Shown: piece after piece, positions 1 to 7,350 of the stretch | Layout of the letters: the number at the start of each line of letters is the position of its first letter | How positions within the stretch are numbered: the first letter of the stretch is position 1 | DNA from: Actinomycetota bacterium | Lineage (GTDB): Bacteria > Actinomycetota > Actinomycetes > Streptosporangiales > Streptosporangiaceae | DNA length: 34,137 nt | Direction: 5' to 3' | Assembly: GCA_003168215.1 (NCBI GenBank) | Contig: PMSW01000095.1 | Span: forward strand, 78,407-112,543 | Program-made: the position numbers and the translations under genes | Notes under the pieces: model-generated | Told to the model about the DNA's origin: nothing | Databases searched by the model: none | Seen by the model: the letters and a program-made list of their open reading frames with translations, nothing else

Positions 1-509
1 TCGGCCTCATCCGCGAGGGCGACGGCGTCGCCGCCCGGGTGCTCGTCAAGCTGGGCGGCGACCTCGACACGGTCCGCCAGCAGGTCATCCATGTGCTGGC
101 CGGATACCAGGGCAAGGAGAAGACGCGGGCCGCACGCGCTGCCGCGGGCTCCGGCAAGGCTGGCCGCGGGAAGCGGAAGCTGCGGGCTCAGCTCATCGGC
201 CGTCTCGACTCGGTGGAGTCGCGCCTGGCGGCCCTAGAGCAACGCGTGGGCACCGAACCGGACGTGCGTGACCTCGACCAGGAGATCAAGCAGGTCCGCC
301 GCGACAAGGAATCCGCCATCGATGCCGAGGAGTTCGAAACTGCCGCGGTGCTGCGCGACAAGGAGAAGCAACTGCTCGCCGAGAAAGCCTCCCGCCGGGA
401 GGAGTGGGCAGCCACGCACGTACAACCTTCATCCCTGACTGACGAGATCGAGCGCCTTCGCGGCCTTCTCCGCCAGCACGGCATCGAACCGCAGGACGGC
501 GCCGCATAG
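1..509 (+). CDS. Clp N-domain/UVR-motif protein (3' part; 5' end outside window)
   Basis: The frame is open from base 3, so the gene begins upstream. The first visible residues (GLIREGDGVAARVLVKLG, then RQQVIHVLAGYQGKE) match the end of the second Clp N-terminal repeat of ClpC-type proteins, which binds substrates and adaptors. A basic linker follows (residues RAARAAAG to KRKLRAQL). After it comes a predicted coiled coil containing a UVR motif (DLDQEIKQVRRDKESAI, then FETAAVLRDKEKQL). The protein then stops, so no AAA+ ATPase module is present. This architecture (Clp_N plus UVR, no ATPase) is known in actinobacteria, where such proteins are often called Clp-N domain proteins; an adaptor-like or stand-alone role is inferred. 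An internal GTG at 39 could be mistaken for the start, but the homology runs through it. The S41 peptidase starts 18 bases downstream, suggesting an operon. Confidence 0.85.
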   Translation, partial: GLIREGDGVAARVLVKLGGDLDTVRQQVIHVLAGYQGKEKTRAARAAAGSGKAGRGKRKLRAQLIGRLDSVESRLAALEQRVGTEPDVRDLDQEIKQVRRDKESAIDAEEFETAAVLRDKEKQLLAEKASRREEWAATHVQPSSLTDEIERLRGLLRQHGIEPQDGAA

Positions 510-527
510 CTCACAGGGGAGGCAGGC

Positions 528-1892
528 GTGGAACGAGCCGTGATGGACCGCATTGAGCACCAGATTGACCGCGAGGTGAGGGCGCGCTTCCCCGACGGCG
601 CGGTGCGGCGGGTCGCGTTGCTGCGGCACGGCGACGACCCGGTGATAGAACCGGGAGAGCTGCTTGTCCGGGTATTCATCGGAGCGGCGGGCAGACCGGA
701 GGACCACCAGCCGGAGGACCACCCGCCGGAGGACCACCCGGCTGAGGCCCACCAGCGGTCTCTGGATGCGTGGGAGCACGCTCACAAGGCGAGGATGAGG
801 CAGTTGCGGCGTGAGCTCTCCCTGAGGCTTCCCGCCGCCAGGCTGCTGGAGTTCACCGTGGAGGACGCCAGCGGCCCTGATGCCGCTCCCCGGATCACGA
901 TGCCAGACGACCCCGAGCTGGCAGGCCAGCCATTGTCCGGGCGCGAGATCGTGCAGACCGCTCTCGGGCTGCTGCGCACCAGTTACGTGTTTCCCGACCG
1001 CGCCGAGCAGGCCGCCGCGGCGGTCGAGGCGCGGCTGGCCGCGGGCGAGTACGACGGCCTGGATGAGGCAGCGCTCGCTGAGCGGCTCACCGCTCAGCTC
1101 TACGAGACCTGCGCCGACAAGCACCTGCGGGTGCGCGTCGGCGGCCCTCGCAGGCGTGCGCCAGCCGAGCCGCCGGGTCCCGAGACGGCCCGGCGGGACT
1201 GGGAGCGGCCGGGCAACTGCGGCATTTACCGCGCCGAGCGGCTGGAGGGCAACATCGGCTATCTGGACCTGCGCGGGGTAGCTGACCCTGAGCACGCCGG
1301 CCCGGTCATCGCCGCGGCGATGGAACTAGTCGCCGGGACGTATGCGCTGATCATCGACCTGCGGCGCAACGGCGGCGGCTCCCCCGACGGGGTGGTCTTC
1401 TGGTGCAGCTACCTGTTCCCTGGCGCAGGGACCCATCTGAACGACATCTTCCACGCCGGCACCGGGGAGACCAGGCAGTTCTGGAGCCTGGCCTACGTGC
1501 CGGGCTCGCGCTACCTGGACCGGCCGGTCTACCTGCTGACCAGCCGCCAGACGTTCTCCGGCGGAGAGGACTTCTGCTACACCCTGCAGGCGCAGGGCCG
1601 CGCGGAGCTGATCGGCGAGACGACAGGCGGCGGCGCCCACCCGACCAGGACCGTGCCCATCTCCTCGACCATGGCGATCTCGGTGCCGTTCGCGCGGTCG
1701 GTTCACCCGGTCACCGGAACGAACTGGGAAGGCACCGGCGTGGTGCCGGACATCGCCGTGCCGGCCGCCGAGGCCTACGACGTGGCGTACAGCAAGGCGC
1801 TGCGGCACGTGCTGTCGATCACCGTGCCCCCGCCCATCGCGGACGAGGCCCGCGCCGCCCTTGCCGAGCTGCCGGCCACCGGCCAGGACTAG
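528..1892 (+). CDS. S41 family (tail-specific/IRBP-like) peptidase
   Basis: A 454-residue protein whose C-terminal half (about residues 235-435) reads as an S41 peptidase core. Visible are GNIGYLDLRGV, YALIIDLRRNGGG, the nucleophile region SRQTFSGGEDF (Ser followed by GGE) and GETTGGGAHP. A helical region before the core (LSGREIVQTALGLLRTSYVF onward) resembles the N-terminal domain of IRBP-type S41 proteins. The first 150 residues are unusual: a charged region with a pentapeptide repeat (PEDHQ, PEDHP, PEDHP, AEAHQ). No signal peptide is visible, so a cytoplasmic role is likely. GTG 528 is chosen because AGGGGAGG at 516-523 precedes it by a few bases; ATG 543 is the alternative. It follows the Clp-N/UVR gene after 18 bases, so the two may act together in proteolysis or quality control, but the substrate is unknown. 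Confidence 0.85.
   Translation: MERAVMDRIEHQIDREVRARFPDGAVRRVALLRHGDDPVIEPGELLVRVFIGAAGRPEDHQPEDHPPEDHPAEAHQRSLDAWEHAHKARMRQLRRELSLRLPAARLLEFTVEDASGPDAAPRITMPDDPELAGQPLSGREIVQTALGLLRTSYVFPDRAEQAAAAVEARLAAGEYDGLDEAALAERLTAQLYETCADKHLRVRVGGPRRRAPAEPPGPETARRDWERPGNCGIYRAERLEGNIGYLDLRGVADPEHAGPVIAAAMELVAGTYALIIDLRRNGGGSPDGVVFWCSYLFPGAGTHLNDIFHAGTGETRQFWSLAYVPGSRYLDRPVYLLTSRQTFSGGEDFCYTLQAQGRAELIGETTGGGAHPTRTVPISSTMAISVPFARSVHPVTGTNWEGTGVVPDIAVPAAEAYDVAYSKALRHVLSITVPPPIADEARAALAELPATGQD
696..755 (+). repeat. In-gene 15-bp tandem repeat (PEDHx)
   Basis: Four consecutive 15-base units at 696, 711, 726 and 741 encode PEDHQ, PEDHP, PEDHP and the degenerate AEAHQ. The unit length is a multiple of three, so copy-number change would keep the frame of the S41 peptidase gene. 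His/Asp/Glu enrichment makes metal binding conceivable, but that is only inference. Confidence 0.8.
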
Positions 1893-1903
1893 CCGCGCAC
1901 CGA

Positions 1904-1935
1904 CCTTCCGCACAGCCACCCTTCCGCACAGCCAC
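1904..1935. repeat. 16-bp perfect tandem duplication
   Basis: CCTTCCGCACAGCCAC occurs at 1904-1919 and again directly at 1920-1935, in the short gap between the convergent S41 and RHH genes. No hairpin terminator is evident here. Confidence 0.8.
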
Positions 1936-1961
1936 GCGGGCACATCCCGCACGGCCGCGCG

Positions 1962-2234
1962 CTAGTGCAGAACTACCTTCCGGACGCTGTTGTCCGGCTC
2001 TATCACCGCGATCTCGTTTCCGCGAGACTTCTCGTCTTCCAGGAACTTCCATACGGCTATCGCACGGCGGATACCTTCGGTGATGGAGAGCCCTTTGCGC
2101 TCAATCAGCGATTTGAAGACCTCGGCGGTCTCGATGCTCAAGTTCACTGACAAGCGCACGAAGCGGTCGCCGTTCTTGCCGGGCTTGAGGCCGAGGGGGT
2201 TGCCGTCGTCAGTATCTGCTGGCTGAGGACTCAT
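1962..2234 (-). CDS. Small ribbon-helix-helix-like DNA-binding protein
   Basis: A 90-residue protein. After a polar N-terminus, residues 24-66 (FVRLSVNLSIETAEVFKSLI, then ERKGLSITEGIRRAIAVWKFL) fit a ribbon-helix-helix fold: a beta strand FVRLSVNLS, helix A (IETAEVFKSLIERKG) and helix B (SITEGIRRAIAVWKFLEDE). Such proteins bind DNA as dimers of tandem units and include antitoxins and plasmid or phage repressors. The start at ATG 2234 is preferred over an in-frame upstream ATG at 2282 because GGAGA lies 8 bases ahead. No toxin gene is adjacent. Upstream lie a CATAC/GTATG palindrome and two TTAC-N5-GTAA sites 30 bp apart, which could be its operators. The target and function are not known; a stand-alone regulator is my inference. 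Confidence 0.75.
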   Translation of the reverse strand: MSPQPADTDDGNPLGLKPGKNGDRFVRLSVNLSIETAEVFKSLIERKGLSITEGIRRAIAVWKFLEDEKSRGNEIAVIEPDNSVRKVVLH

Positions 2235-2380
2235 GATTTCGTCTCCGACGCGTCGACCTGGGACGGGGTACGCACGCAGCATCCACCGGGTGGATGCGCC
2301 GAATAGTCTCGATCTGGCCGGTTTCTGTCGTCGCGTGCTGATCGGCGACCGTACTCACGGCTGACCGGGAGGTAACAGAA

Positions 2381-2396
2381 CATACCGGCCAGTATG
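2381..2396. promoter_or_regulatory. Palindromic operator-like site CATAC...GTATG
   Basis: CATACCGGCCAGTATG is a 16-bp inverted repeat with a single mismatched pair, 147 bases upstream of the RHH start. Its size and position fit a dimeric regulator site in the RHH promoter region. Regulator unknown. Confidence 0.45.
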
Positions 2397-2430
2397 AGTT
2401 CCGGCTCGCATAGCCTCTCCCTCCCCCGAT

Positions 2431-2475
2431 TATTACGCATAGTAACCTAGCCGCTATTTTTATTACACAGAGTAA
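2431..2475. promoter_or_regulatory. Two TTAC-N5-GTAA sites in tandem, 30 bp apart
   Basis: TATTACGCATAGTAA (2431-2445) and TATTACACAGAGTAA (2461-2475) differ at three positions. Each is itself an inverted repeat, TTAC-N5-GTAA. Start-to-start spacing is 30 bp, close to three helical turns, placing both sites on one face of the DNA as expected for cooperative binding. The neighbouring RHH protein is the obvious candidate ligand (inference). Confidence 0.55.
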
Positions 2476-2594
2476 TTTGGTGAACACATTACATTCAGCG
2501 AATGCGCACAGGAGTACGAGCATTCCACGGCCGGTTACGCGCAAACTACACGTCAGCTTGTACACGTTAGCTCACAACAATCGTTCTCATGCTG

Positions 2595-2623
2595 TTGATT
2601 TGCTCGATTTTGCCCGGTTTATA
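2595..2623 (+). promoter_or_regulatory. Sigma70-like promoter TTGATT-17-TTTATA
   Basis: TTGATT at 2595-2600 and TTTATA at 2618-2623 are separated by 17 bases, close to the housekeeping consensus. It reads toward the small membrane protein starting at 2818, which would give a leader of about 190 nt. Confidence 0.4.
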
Positions 2624-2817
2624 AGGGACTTACCTTGTTCTGATGCACATTGCACCCAACTGCGGCATGTCCCAGCATCACATCAAGTACGGGACCTTCA
2701 CCCAGCATCGGGGGATAACTGCACGTGTTTGAGTCGTATCGGTTAGTATCTGATATTGATCAGGCCAACCTCATCCCTGCCTGTCCGCCGGCGCACGGCG
2801 CGATACGGAGGTTCTCG

Positions 2818-3219
2818 ATGATCAATGATGACACCGACGACCTGACCGACGAAATCGCCGACAGTACAGGCCAGCGACCCGAATACGAACTCACCGACGA
2901 TAGCCATGCAGGCCAGCGACCCGAATGGGAACTCGTCGAGCACAGCCCGCCGCCGCCTGATGAAAAGGTTATTGACCTCGAGGAGGCCCGACGTCACGGT
3001 CAGCAGCGCAGCTGGCTCCTGTGCACTTTTATAGGAGTACTTGTTCTGGTTATCGCGTCAGACATCGCGCTGAGCACCGTTCTGCCTGCGCAAACATGGC
3101 TACAGGTAAAACCTGAGATGGACTACCTTAGAAACTCTATGTTCACTATACTGCTTATTATCATCGGCTATTATTTCGGCGAGAAGAAGAACTGCTTACC
3201 TCCGTCATGGGCATGGTGA
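2818..3219 (+). CDS. Small two-helix membrane protein with acidic repeat N-terminus
   Basis: A 133-residue protein starting at ATG 2818, with GGAGG at 2807-2811 six bases before it; an in-frame frame opening at 2725 lacks such a site. Residues 1-62 are acidic and contain a near-repeat: GQRPEYELTDDSHA then GQRPEWELVEHS. Hydrophobic stretches at about 65-88 and 107-120 are likely transmembrane helices, separated by a short loop with PAQTWLQVKPEMDY. The tail (GEKKNCLPPSWAW) is short. I recognise no family. Codon use is less GC-biased than the neighbours (many A/T third positions in the second half), suggesting transfer together with the AT-rich DNA upstream. It is divergent from the RHH gene; a shared regulatory region is possible. 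Function unknown. Confidence 0.6.
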   Translation: MINDDTDDLTDEIADSTGQRPEYELTDDSHAGQRPEWELVEHSPPPPDEKVIDLEEARRHGQQRSWLLCTFIGVLVLVIASDIALSTVLPAQTWLQVKPEMDYLRNSMFTILLIIIGYYFGEKKNCLPPSWAW

Positions 3220-3268
3220 GCATTACTCCGACGCCGGGCGCGGTGGCTCGGGAACTGCCGGCCTGGCC

Positions 3269-4111
3269 CTACTTCAGCAGCAGGCGGCCGATCCGGAGGC
3301 TGGCGACGTAGAGGCCGAGCAGGCCCATGACCGCCAGGTAGGCCACGTGCCAGAGCAGCGCCGGGCCGACCGCGCCGAGGGTGAGGCCGCGGAGCAGGGC
3401 GACCCCCTGATAGAGCGGCGTGCACTCGACCACGATCTGGATCGCCCGCGGGTAGACGCTCAGCGGGTAGAACGTCGTGGAGAACAAGAACATCGGCAGC
3501 GCCGCCAGCATCACGAACTCGAAGTGCTGCCAGCTGCGCATGTACGTGGTCGCGGCCATCCCGGTGGCGGCGAACGCGAACCCGATGAGCAGCGCCGAGG
3601 GCAGGCCGAGCACCGCCCATGGCGAGTGCACGAGCCGCATGGCCAGCATGACGATCATGAACGCCGCCCCGTACAGCCCGCCCCGGAGCAGCGCCCAGGA
3701 GATCTCGCCCAGCGCGATGTCGCCGGCGCGCATCGGGGTGGCCAGCGCGGCGTCGTAGAACTTGTTGTACTTGAGGCGGAAGAAGACATTGAAGGTCGAG
3801 TCGAAGACCGCCCCGTTCATCGACGAGGTCGCCAGCAGCGCCGGTGCCACGAAGCTGGTGTAGCTGACCGGGCCACTGGGGCCGGTGACCGTGCCGACGA
3901 GCTTGCCCAGCCCGACGCCGATCGACAGCAGGTAGAACAGCGGCTCGAAGAATCCGGAGAGGAGGACTAGCCAGGTGTGGCGGTAAACGCGGGCGTGGCG
4001 TTCGACCAGATGGCGGCTGCCGCGGCCGCCCAGGGACCCGCGCGCTAGCCAGGCCACCGGCAGCACCCGCAGCGGCAGGTCCCGGACGCTCGGCAGCTGG
4101 GCGCTAGACAT
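3269..4111 (-). CDS. ABC-2 type transporter permease (second permease)
   Basis: A 280-residue integral membrane protein of the ABC-2 family (NodJ/DrrB type). After a cytoplasmic N-terminus (residues 1-45) there are about six hydrophobic segments, beginning with TWLLLSGFFEPLFYLLSIGVGLG-like sequence near residue 47. The amphipathic stretch FFRLKYNKFYDAALATPM and the late PLSVYPRAIQIVVECTPLYQGVALLRG are typical of this family, whose members have a conserved region before the last helix. It overlaps the upstream permease gene by 8 bases and so is translationally coupled to it. It is the last gene of the ATPase-permease-permease operon. The two permeases probably form a heterodimer. The exported substrate (drug, lipid or polysaccharide) is not shown by the sequence. 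Confidence 0.9.
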   Translation of the reverse strand: MSSAQLPSVRDLPLRVLPVAWLARGSLGGRGSRHLVERHARVYRHTWLVLLSGFFEPLFYLLSIGVGLGKLVGTVTGPSGPVSYTSFVAPALLATSSMNGAVFDSTFNVFFRLKYNKFYDAALATPMRAGDIALGEISWALLRGGLYGAAFMIVMLAMRLVHSPWAVLGLPSALLIGFAFAATGMAATTYMRSWQHFEFVMLAALPMFLFSTTFYPLSVYPRAIQIVVECTPLYQGVALLRGLTLGAVGPALLWHVAYLAVMGLLGLYVASLRIGRLLLK

Positions 4112-4940
4112 AGAGCCGCCGCCGGTAGGTCCGGTTGCCGATAGCGATCCCGGCGGCGGCGAGCGCCGCGAGGTAGCCGACGTGCAGGAGCGTCTCGCCG
4201 ATCGTGGCCGTGCCCAGGCTCAGCGACCGGCACAGCGCGACCCCGTGCCAGAGCGGCGTGCCGTAGGCGATCGGCTGAGCCCACCCGGGCAGCTGGCTGA
4301 CCGGGAAGAACGTGCCGGAAAACAAGAACAGCGGGATCAAGCCGAACCGGAAGATCATGGCGAACGAGGTGTCCTTCGTGACCATGATCGCCCAGGCCTC
4401 GATCGGCGCCGCGAACGCAAGCCCGGTCAGGACGGCGACCGGAAAAGCCGCGATCACCCAGGCCGACTTGACCGCGCCGAAGGCGGCCATCACGGCGAGG
4501 AACACGGCGCAGTTCATCACCAGCCGCATCGTGGTGAACAGCAGGTGCCCGTGGAACACGTCCGCAGGGCGCAGCGGCGATGCCGCGGCAGCATAGTAGG
4601 TGCGCCGCCACTTGACCGACCCCAGCACGGGATAGGTCGACTCGCCGATCCCGGTTTCCATGGCGGCCGCGGCCAGCAGCCCGGGCGCGAGGAAGGCAAG
4701 GTAGCTGATGTGGCCGAGCCTGGCCGATCCGTGCTTGTTGACCAGCGTGCCCAGGCCGACGCCGATCGCGGCCAGGTACAGCACCGGGCTCAGCACGCTG
4801 GAGTAGATCGATCCCCGCCAGGTGCGGCGGTAGTTCGTCGTCCAGTACCGGAACTCGCGCACCGCGAAGGACCACGAAGACGGCGCCGGCACTGGCCCGG
4901 CGGGCGGTGCCTGCCGGGCGGCGGGAGCTTGCGGGGCCAT
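4104..4940 (-). CDS. ABC-2 type transporter permease (first permease)
   Basis: A 278-residue ABC-2 permease, paralogous to its downstream partner. An Ala/Pro-rich N-terminal tail (about residues 1-22) precedes WSFAVREFRYWTTNYRRTWRGSIYSSVLSPVLYLAAIGVGLG, the usual first amphipathic helix and membrane helix. The central GSVKWRRTYYAAAASPLRPADVFHGHL and the late PVSQLPGWAQPIAYGTPLWHGVALCRS match family-typical positions. The ATPase stop and this start share one base (TGATG), so translation is coupled. It probably pairs with the second permease around the ATPase to export an unknown substrate. Confidence 0.9.
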   Translation of the reverse strand: MAPQAPAARQAPPAGPVPAPSSWSFAVREFRYWTTNYRRTWRGSIYSSVLSPVLYLAAIGVGLGTLVNKHGSARLGHISYLAFLAPGLLAAAAMETGIGESTYPVLGSVKWRRTYYAAAASPLRPADVFHGHLLFTTMRLVMNCAVFLAVMAAFGAVKSAWVIAAFPVAVLTGLAFAAPIEAWAIMVTKDTSFAMIFRFGLIPLFLFSGTFFPVSQLPGWAQPIAYGTPLWHGVALCRSLSLGTATIGETLLHVGYLAALAAAGIAIGNRTYRRRLYV

Positions 4941-5875
4941 CAGTCCTCCAGCTGCCGGCCGGTCAGTCGCAGGAAGACATCCTCCAGCGTGCTGCGGCGA
5001 ACCAGTGATGTCAGCGGCACGAGACCGAGGTCGCGGACGGCAGTGAGCGCAATGTCCCCGTTCGGGATGTAAAGCAGTATCCGGTCAGCGAGAACCTCCG
5101 TGCGCTGCGCGCGCAGGTCCGCCAGCTTCTCGGCGGCCTGCTCGTGCTCGCCAGGATCGAAGCGGAGCTCGAGCACCTCGGCGGTCGAGTACTGCTCGAT
5201 CAGCTCGCGTGGTGACCCGGCGGCCGCGATCCTGCCGCCGTCCATCACCACCAGGCGGTCGCAGAGCTGCTCGGCCTCGTCCATGTAGTGCGTGGTCAGG
5301 ACCAGCGTCACGCCGCGTTGCTTGAGCCTGAACAGCCGGTCCCAGACCACGTGCCTGGCCTGCGGGTCAAGCCCGGTGGTCGGCTCGTCGAGCAGCAGGA
5401 TCTCCGGTTCGTTGATCAGCGAGCGGGCGATGGTGAGCCGCCGTTTCAGGCCACCGGACAGCGGCTCGACCTGATCTGCCCCGCGATCGGTCAGCTGCAC
5501 GAACTCCAGCAGCTGGTCGGTGCGCTCGCTGATCACGTTCCGCGGCAGGCCGAAATAGCGCCCGTAGATGAGCAGGTTCTCCCGCACGGTCAGCTCGACG
5601 TCGAGCGTGTCCTCCTGCGGCACCACGCCCAGCCTGGCCCGGATCGCGGGCCCGTCCGCGACCGGGTCCATGCCGAGGATGGAGAGCTCGCCGCCGCTCC
5701 GCGGCGAGACGCAGCCGATCATCCGCATGGTCGACGACTTGCCGGCCCCGTTCGGCCCGAGGAAGCCGAACGCCTCGCCGCGGCGCAGCTCGAAGTCGAT
5801 CCCGTCCACCGCCGTGAAGTCCCCGAACCGCTTCGTCAGGTCCTTCGCGCGAATGAGAACCTCAGGATCGGGCAC
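4940..5875 (-). CDS. ABC transporter ATP-binding protein (NodI/DrrA type)
   Basis: A 311-residue ATPase that powers the two permeases downstream. Visible motifs: Walker A GPNGAGKSS at 40-48, Q-loop VVPQEDT near 84-90, signature LSGGLKRR at 139-146, Walker B ILLLDE at 159-164 followed by a D-loop (TTGLD), and the H-loop histidine in TTHYMDEAEQL near 196. The roughly 90-residue C-terminal extension (EVLELRFDPGEHEQAAEKL, ending in LEDVFLRLTGRQLED) is typical of the DrrA/NodI class of exporters. The start is GTG 5875. It is the first gene of the operon and is divergent from the GtrA-like gene, with a hairpin-forming GC-rich repeat at 5922-5946 between them. Confidence 0.92.
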   Translation of the reverse strand: MPDPEVLIRAKDLTKRFGDFTAVDGIDFELRRGEAFGFLGPNGAGKSSTMRMIGCVSPRSGGELSILGMDPVADGPAIRARLGVVPQEDTLDVELTVRENLLIYGRYFGLPRNVISERTDQLLEFVQLTDRGADQVEPLSGGLKRRLTIARSLINEPEILLLDEPTTGLDPQARHVVWDRLFRLKQRGVTLVLTTHYMDEAEQLCDRLVVMDGGRIAAAGSPRELIEQYSTAEVLELRFDPGEHEQAAEKLADLRAQRTEVLADRILLYIPNGDIALTAVRDLGLVPLTSLVRRSTLEDVFLRLTGRQLED

Positions 5876-5921
5876 TAGGAGACACTATCCGGGACTGCTG
5901 ACATTTCCGAACGGGTATTCG

Positions 5922-5946
5922 CCGGCCCGGGAGGGGCGCGGGCCGG
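5922..5946. promoter_or_regulatory. GC-rich inverted repeat between divergent ABC and GtrA genes
   Basis: CCGGCCCG (5922-5929) and CGGGCCGG (5939-5946) are perfectly complementary, with a 9-base loop. It lies 47 bases upstream of the ABC ATPase start and 88 bases upstream of the GtrA start. It could be an operator or part of a leader hairpin. Confidence 0.35.
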
Positions 5947-6033
5947 ATGAACCGGGGTGATGGTCACGCGGCCGCCGGGCGGCCGGTAGCCTCACAGACA
6001 CGCCCGCATTCTGCGAGAAGGAAGGCCGCCCAG

Positions 6034-6516
6034 GTGAGCACCGTGCGTGATCTTTACCTGCGGTACCGGCAGCTGATCCACGAGGGCTTCAAGTTCTGCC
6101 TGGTCGGGGGCGTCGGCGTCATCATCACCGACGGCGGCACCAACCTGCTCGTGCAGGCCGGCCTGGGCTGGCTCGTTGCCGACGTCATCGCGACCATCGC
6201 GGCCATCGCCTTCACCTTCGCCGGCAGCCGTTACTGGACGTTCAAGCACCGCCAGAGCGCCGGCCGCCGCGAGAACGCCCTGTTCTGGGTCCTGGCCGCC
6301 ATCGGGCTGCTGATCCAGCTGGCCTGCCTCGGTTTCGTCACCAAGGTGCTCGGCGACACCAAGGGCCTGCTCCCCAACGTCGGGCTGCTGGTCGGCATTA
6401 TCGTGGCGACGCTGTTCCGATTCTGGTCCTACCGCAAGTGGGTGTGGACGGCGCCGCCCGCGTCCGCGCCGCCGCCGTCGCGCGTGCTGGTCAATGACCC
6501 GGCCAGCCCGAGCTGA
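6034..6516 (+). CDS. GtrA-like four-helix membrane protein
   Basis: A 160-residue protein with four hydrophobic helices and the GtrA/DPMS-like signature: FKFCLVGGVGVIITDGGTN in helix 1, then FTFAGSRYWTFKHR after helix 2, and FRFWSYRKWVW at the end of helix 4. GtrA family proteins are thought to help move polyprenyl-linked sugars across the membrane, or to act beside glycosyltransferases in cell-wall glycan assembly. GTG 6034 is chosen because AGAAGGAAGG ends 8 bases before it; an ATG at 5947 would add 29 residues without family similarity. The Pro/Ala-rich tail is likely cytoplasmic. No glycosyltransferase is directly adjacent, so the partner is not evident. It converges with the GT51 gene 18 bases downstream. 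Confidence 0.85.
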   Translation: MSTVRDLYLRYRQLIHEGFKFCLVGGVGVIITDGGTNLLVQAGLGWLVADVIATIAAIAFTFAGSRYWTFKHRQSAGRRENALFWVLAAIGLLIQLACLGFVTKVLGDTKGLLPNVGLLVGIIVATLFRFWSYRKWVWTAPPASAPPPSRVLVNDPASPS

Positions 6517-6534
6517 GCTAGGCCGCTCTTTCAG

Positions 6535-7350
6535 CTAGGCGGCGCAACGGCTTCCCGCGTCGCCGGCGCCGGAGATCAGGCGGGCAAGCGGCTGGGCGAG
6601 CGCCACGTCGGCCTGATGCTGGGTGATCTCGCCGGTCGCGGCAAGCCGGCCGACCACGTGCACCTCACGTTGCCTCGCCTGGCCCGGATGCTGCAGCGGA
6701 TCGTCCGCCGACGGCCCCTGGACGAGGCCGGCCAGCAGCGCCGCCTGCGGCCAGGAGATGCTGGCCGGCGGTACCCCGAAGTAGCCGCAACTGGCCGCGG
6801 CCAGGCCGTAGTCGTTGTTGCCGAAGTACGCGACGTCGGCGTACATCTGCAGGATCTGCTGCGAGCTGTAGGTCATGAACAGCTTGACGGCCAGGCCGAC
6901 CTGCTCCAGCTCGGCGGCCGGCCCGGACCGTTCGCGGGTGTACAGCAGCTTGGCAAGCTGCTGGTAGATGGTCGCGCCACCCTGGTCGCTGGCGCCGCCG
7001 CCGGTCAGCCAGCTGGCCGTGACCCGGGCGATCGCGAACGGGTCGATGCCTGGCTCGTAGCCGAACCGGTGATCCTCGGTGGACTCGATCGCCGCCGCGA
7101 ACCGGGCCGGGACCGGCGGCCCGGGAAAGGCGGCGTGATGCGCCCGGTCCTGCGCGCGGGCCAGGGCGCGGGCATTGCCGACCGACGGAGTGACCAGCAG
7201 CAGCCCACCGAACGCCACGACACCAACGACGATCAGCGCAGCCACGACGATCAGGACGCGGCGCATCAGCCTGCGCGGGCGTCGCCTGGCTGCCCCGTCA
7301 GTGCTCGTTGTGCCCGTTGTGCCGTTTATGCCGCTACCGCGTCCGCCCAT
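6535..7350 (-). CDS. Monofunctional peptidoglycan glycosyltransferase (GT51)
   Basis: A 271-residue protein with one N-terminal transmembrane helix (about 30-53) and an extracellular GT51 domain, which polymerises lipid II into glycan strands. Motif 1 is present as ESTEDHRF with the catalytic Glu at 92 and GID at 101-103. Motif 2 reads QGGATIYQQLAK at 123-134, where Tyr 129 replaces the usual Thr. The second catalytic Glu is probably E149 (LEQVGLAVKL). Motif YSSQQILQMYADVAYFGNNDYGLAAAS follows. No transpeptidase domain is present, so it is MtgA-like rather than a class A penicillin-binding protein. The N-terminus is Gly/Thr/Arg-rich. The unusual Tyr and the shortened glycine-rich motif region mean activity should not be assumed. 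It converges with the GtrA-like gene. Confidence 0.85.
   Translation of the reverse strand: MGGRGSGINGTTGTTSTDGAARRRPRRLMRRVLIVVAALIVVGVVAFGGLLLVTPSVGNARALARAQDRAHHAAFPGPPVPARFAAAIESTEDHRFGYEPGIDPFAIARVTASWLTGGGASDQGGATIYQQLAKLLYTRERSGPAAELEQVGLAVKLFMTYSSQQILQMYADVAYFGNNDYGLAAASCGYFGVPPASISWPQAALLAGLVQGPSADDPLQHPGQARQREVHVVGRLAATGEITQHQADVALAQPLARLISGAGDAGSRCAA

Larger units (their letters stand above)
2235..2817. other. AT-rich gene-free regulatory stretch
   Basis: About 580 bases without a convincing gene. Base composition drops well below the surroundings, mainly from 2430 to 2760. It holds the palindrome at 2381, the tandem TTAC-N5-GTAA sites at 2433 and 2463, and a promoter-like TTGATT/TTTATA pair at 2595. 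An 89-codon frame at 2477-2746 has no ribosome site, domain or actinobacterial codon pattern and is not called. The composition suggests acquired DNA or an extended regulatory region serving the RHH gene (minus) and the membrane protein (plus). Confidence 0.6.

Noticed and set aside
2477-2746. 89-codon frame in the AT-rich stretch
   Set aside because: No ribosome site, no domain and codon use unlike any neighbour; it runs over the promoter-like site.
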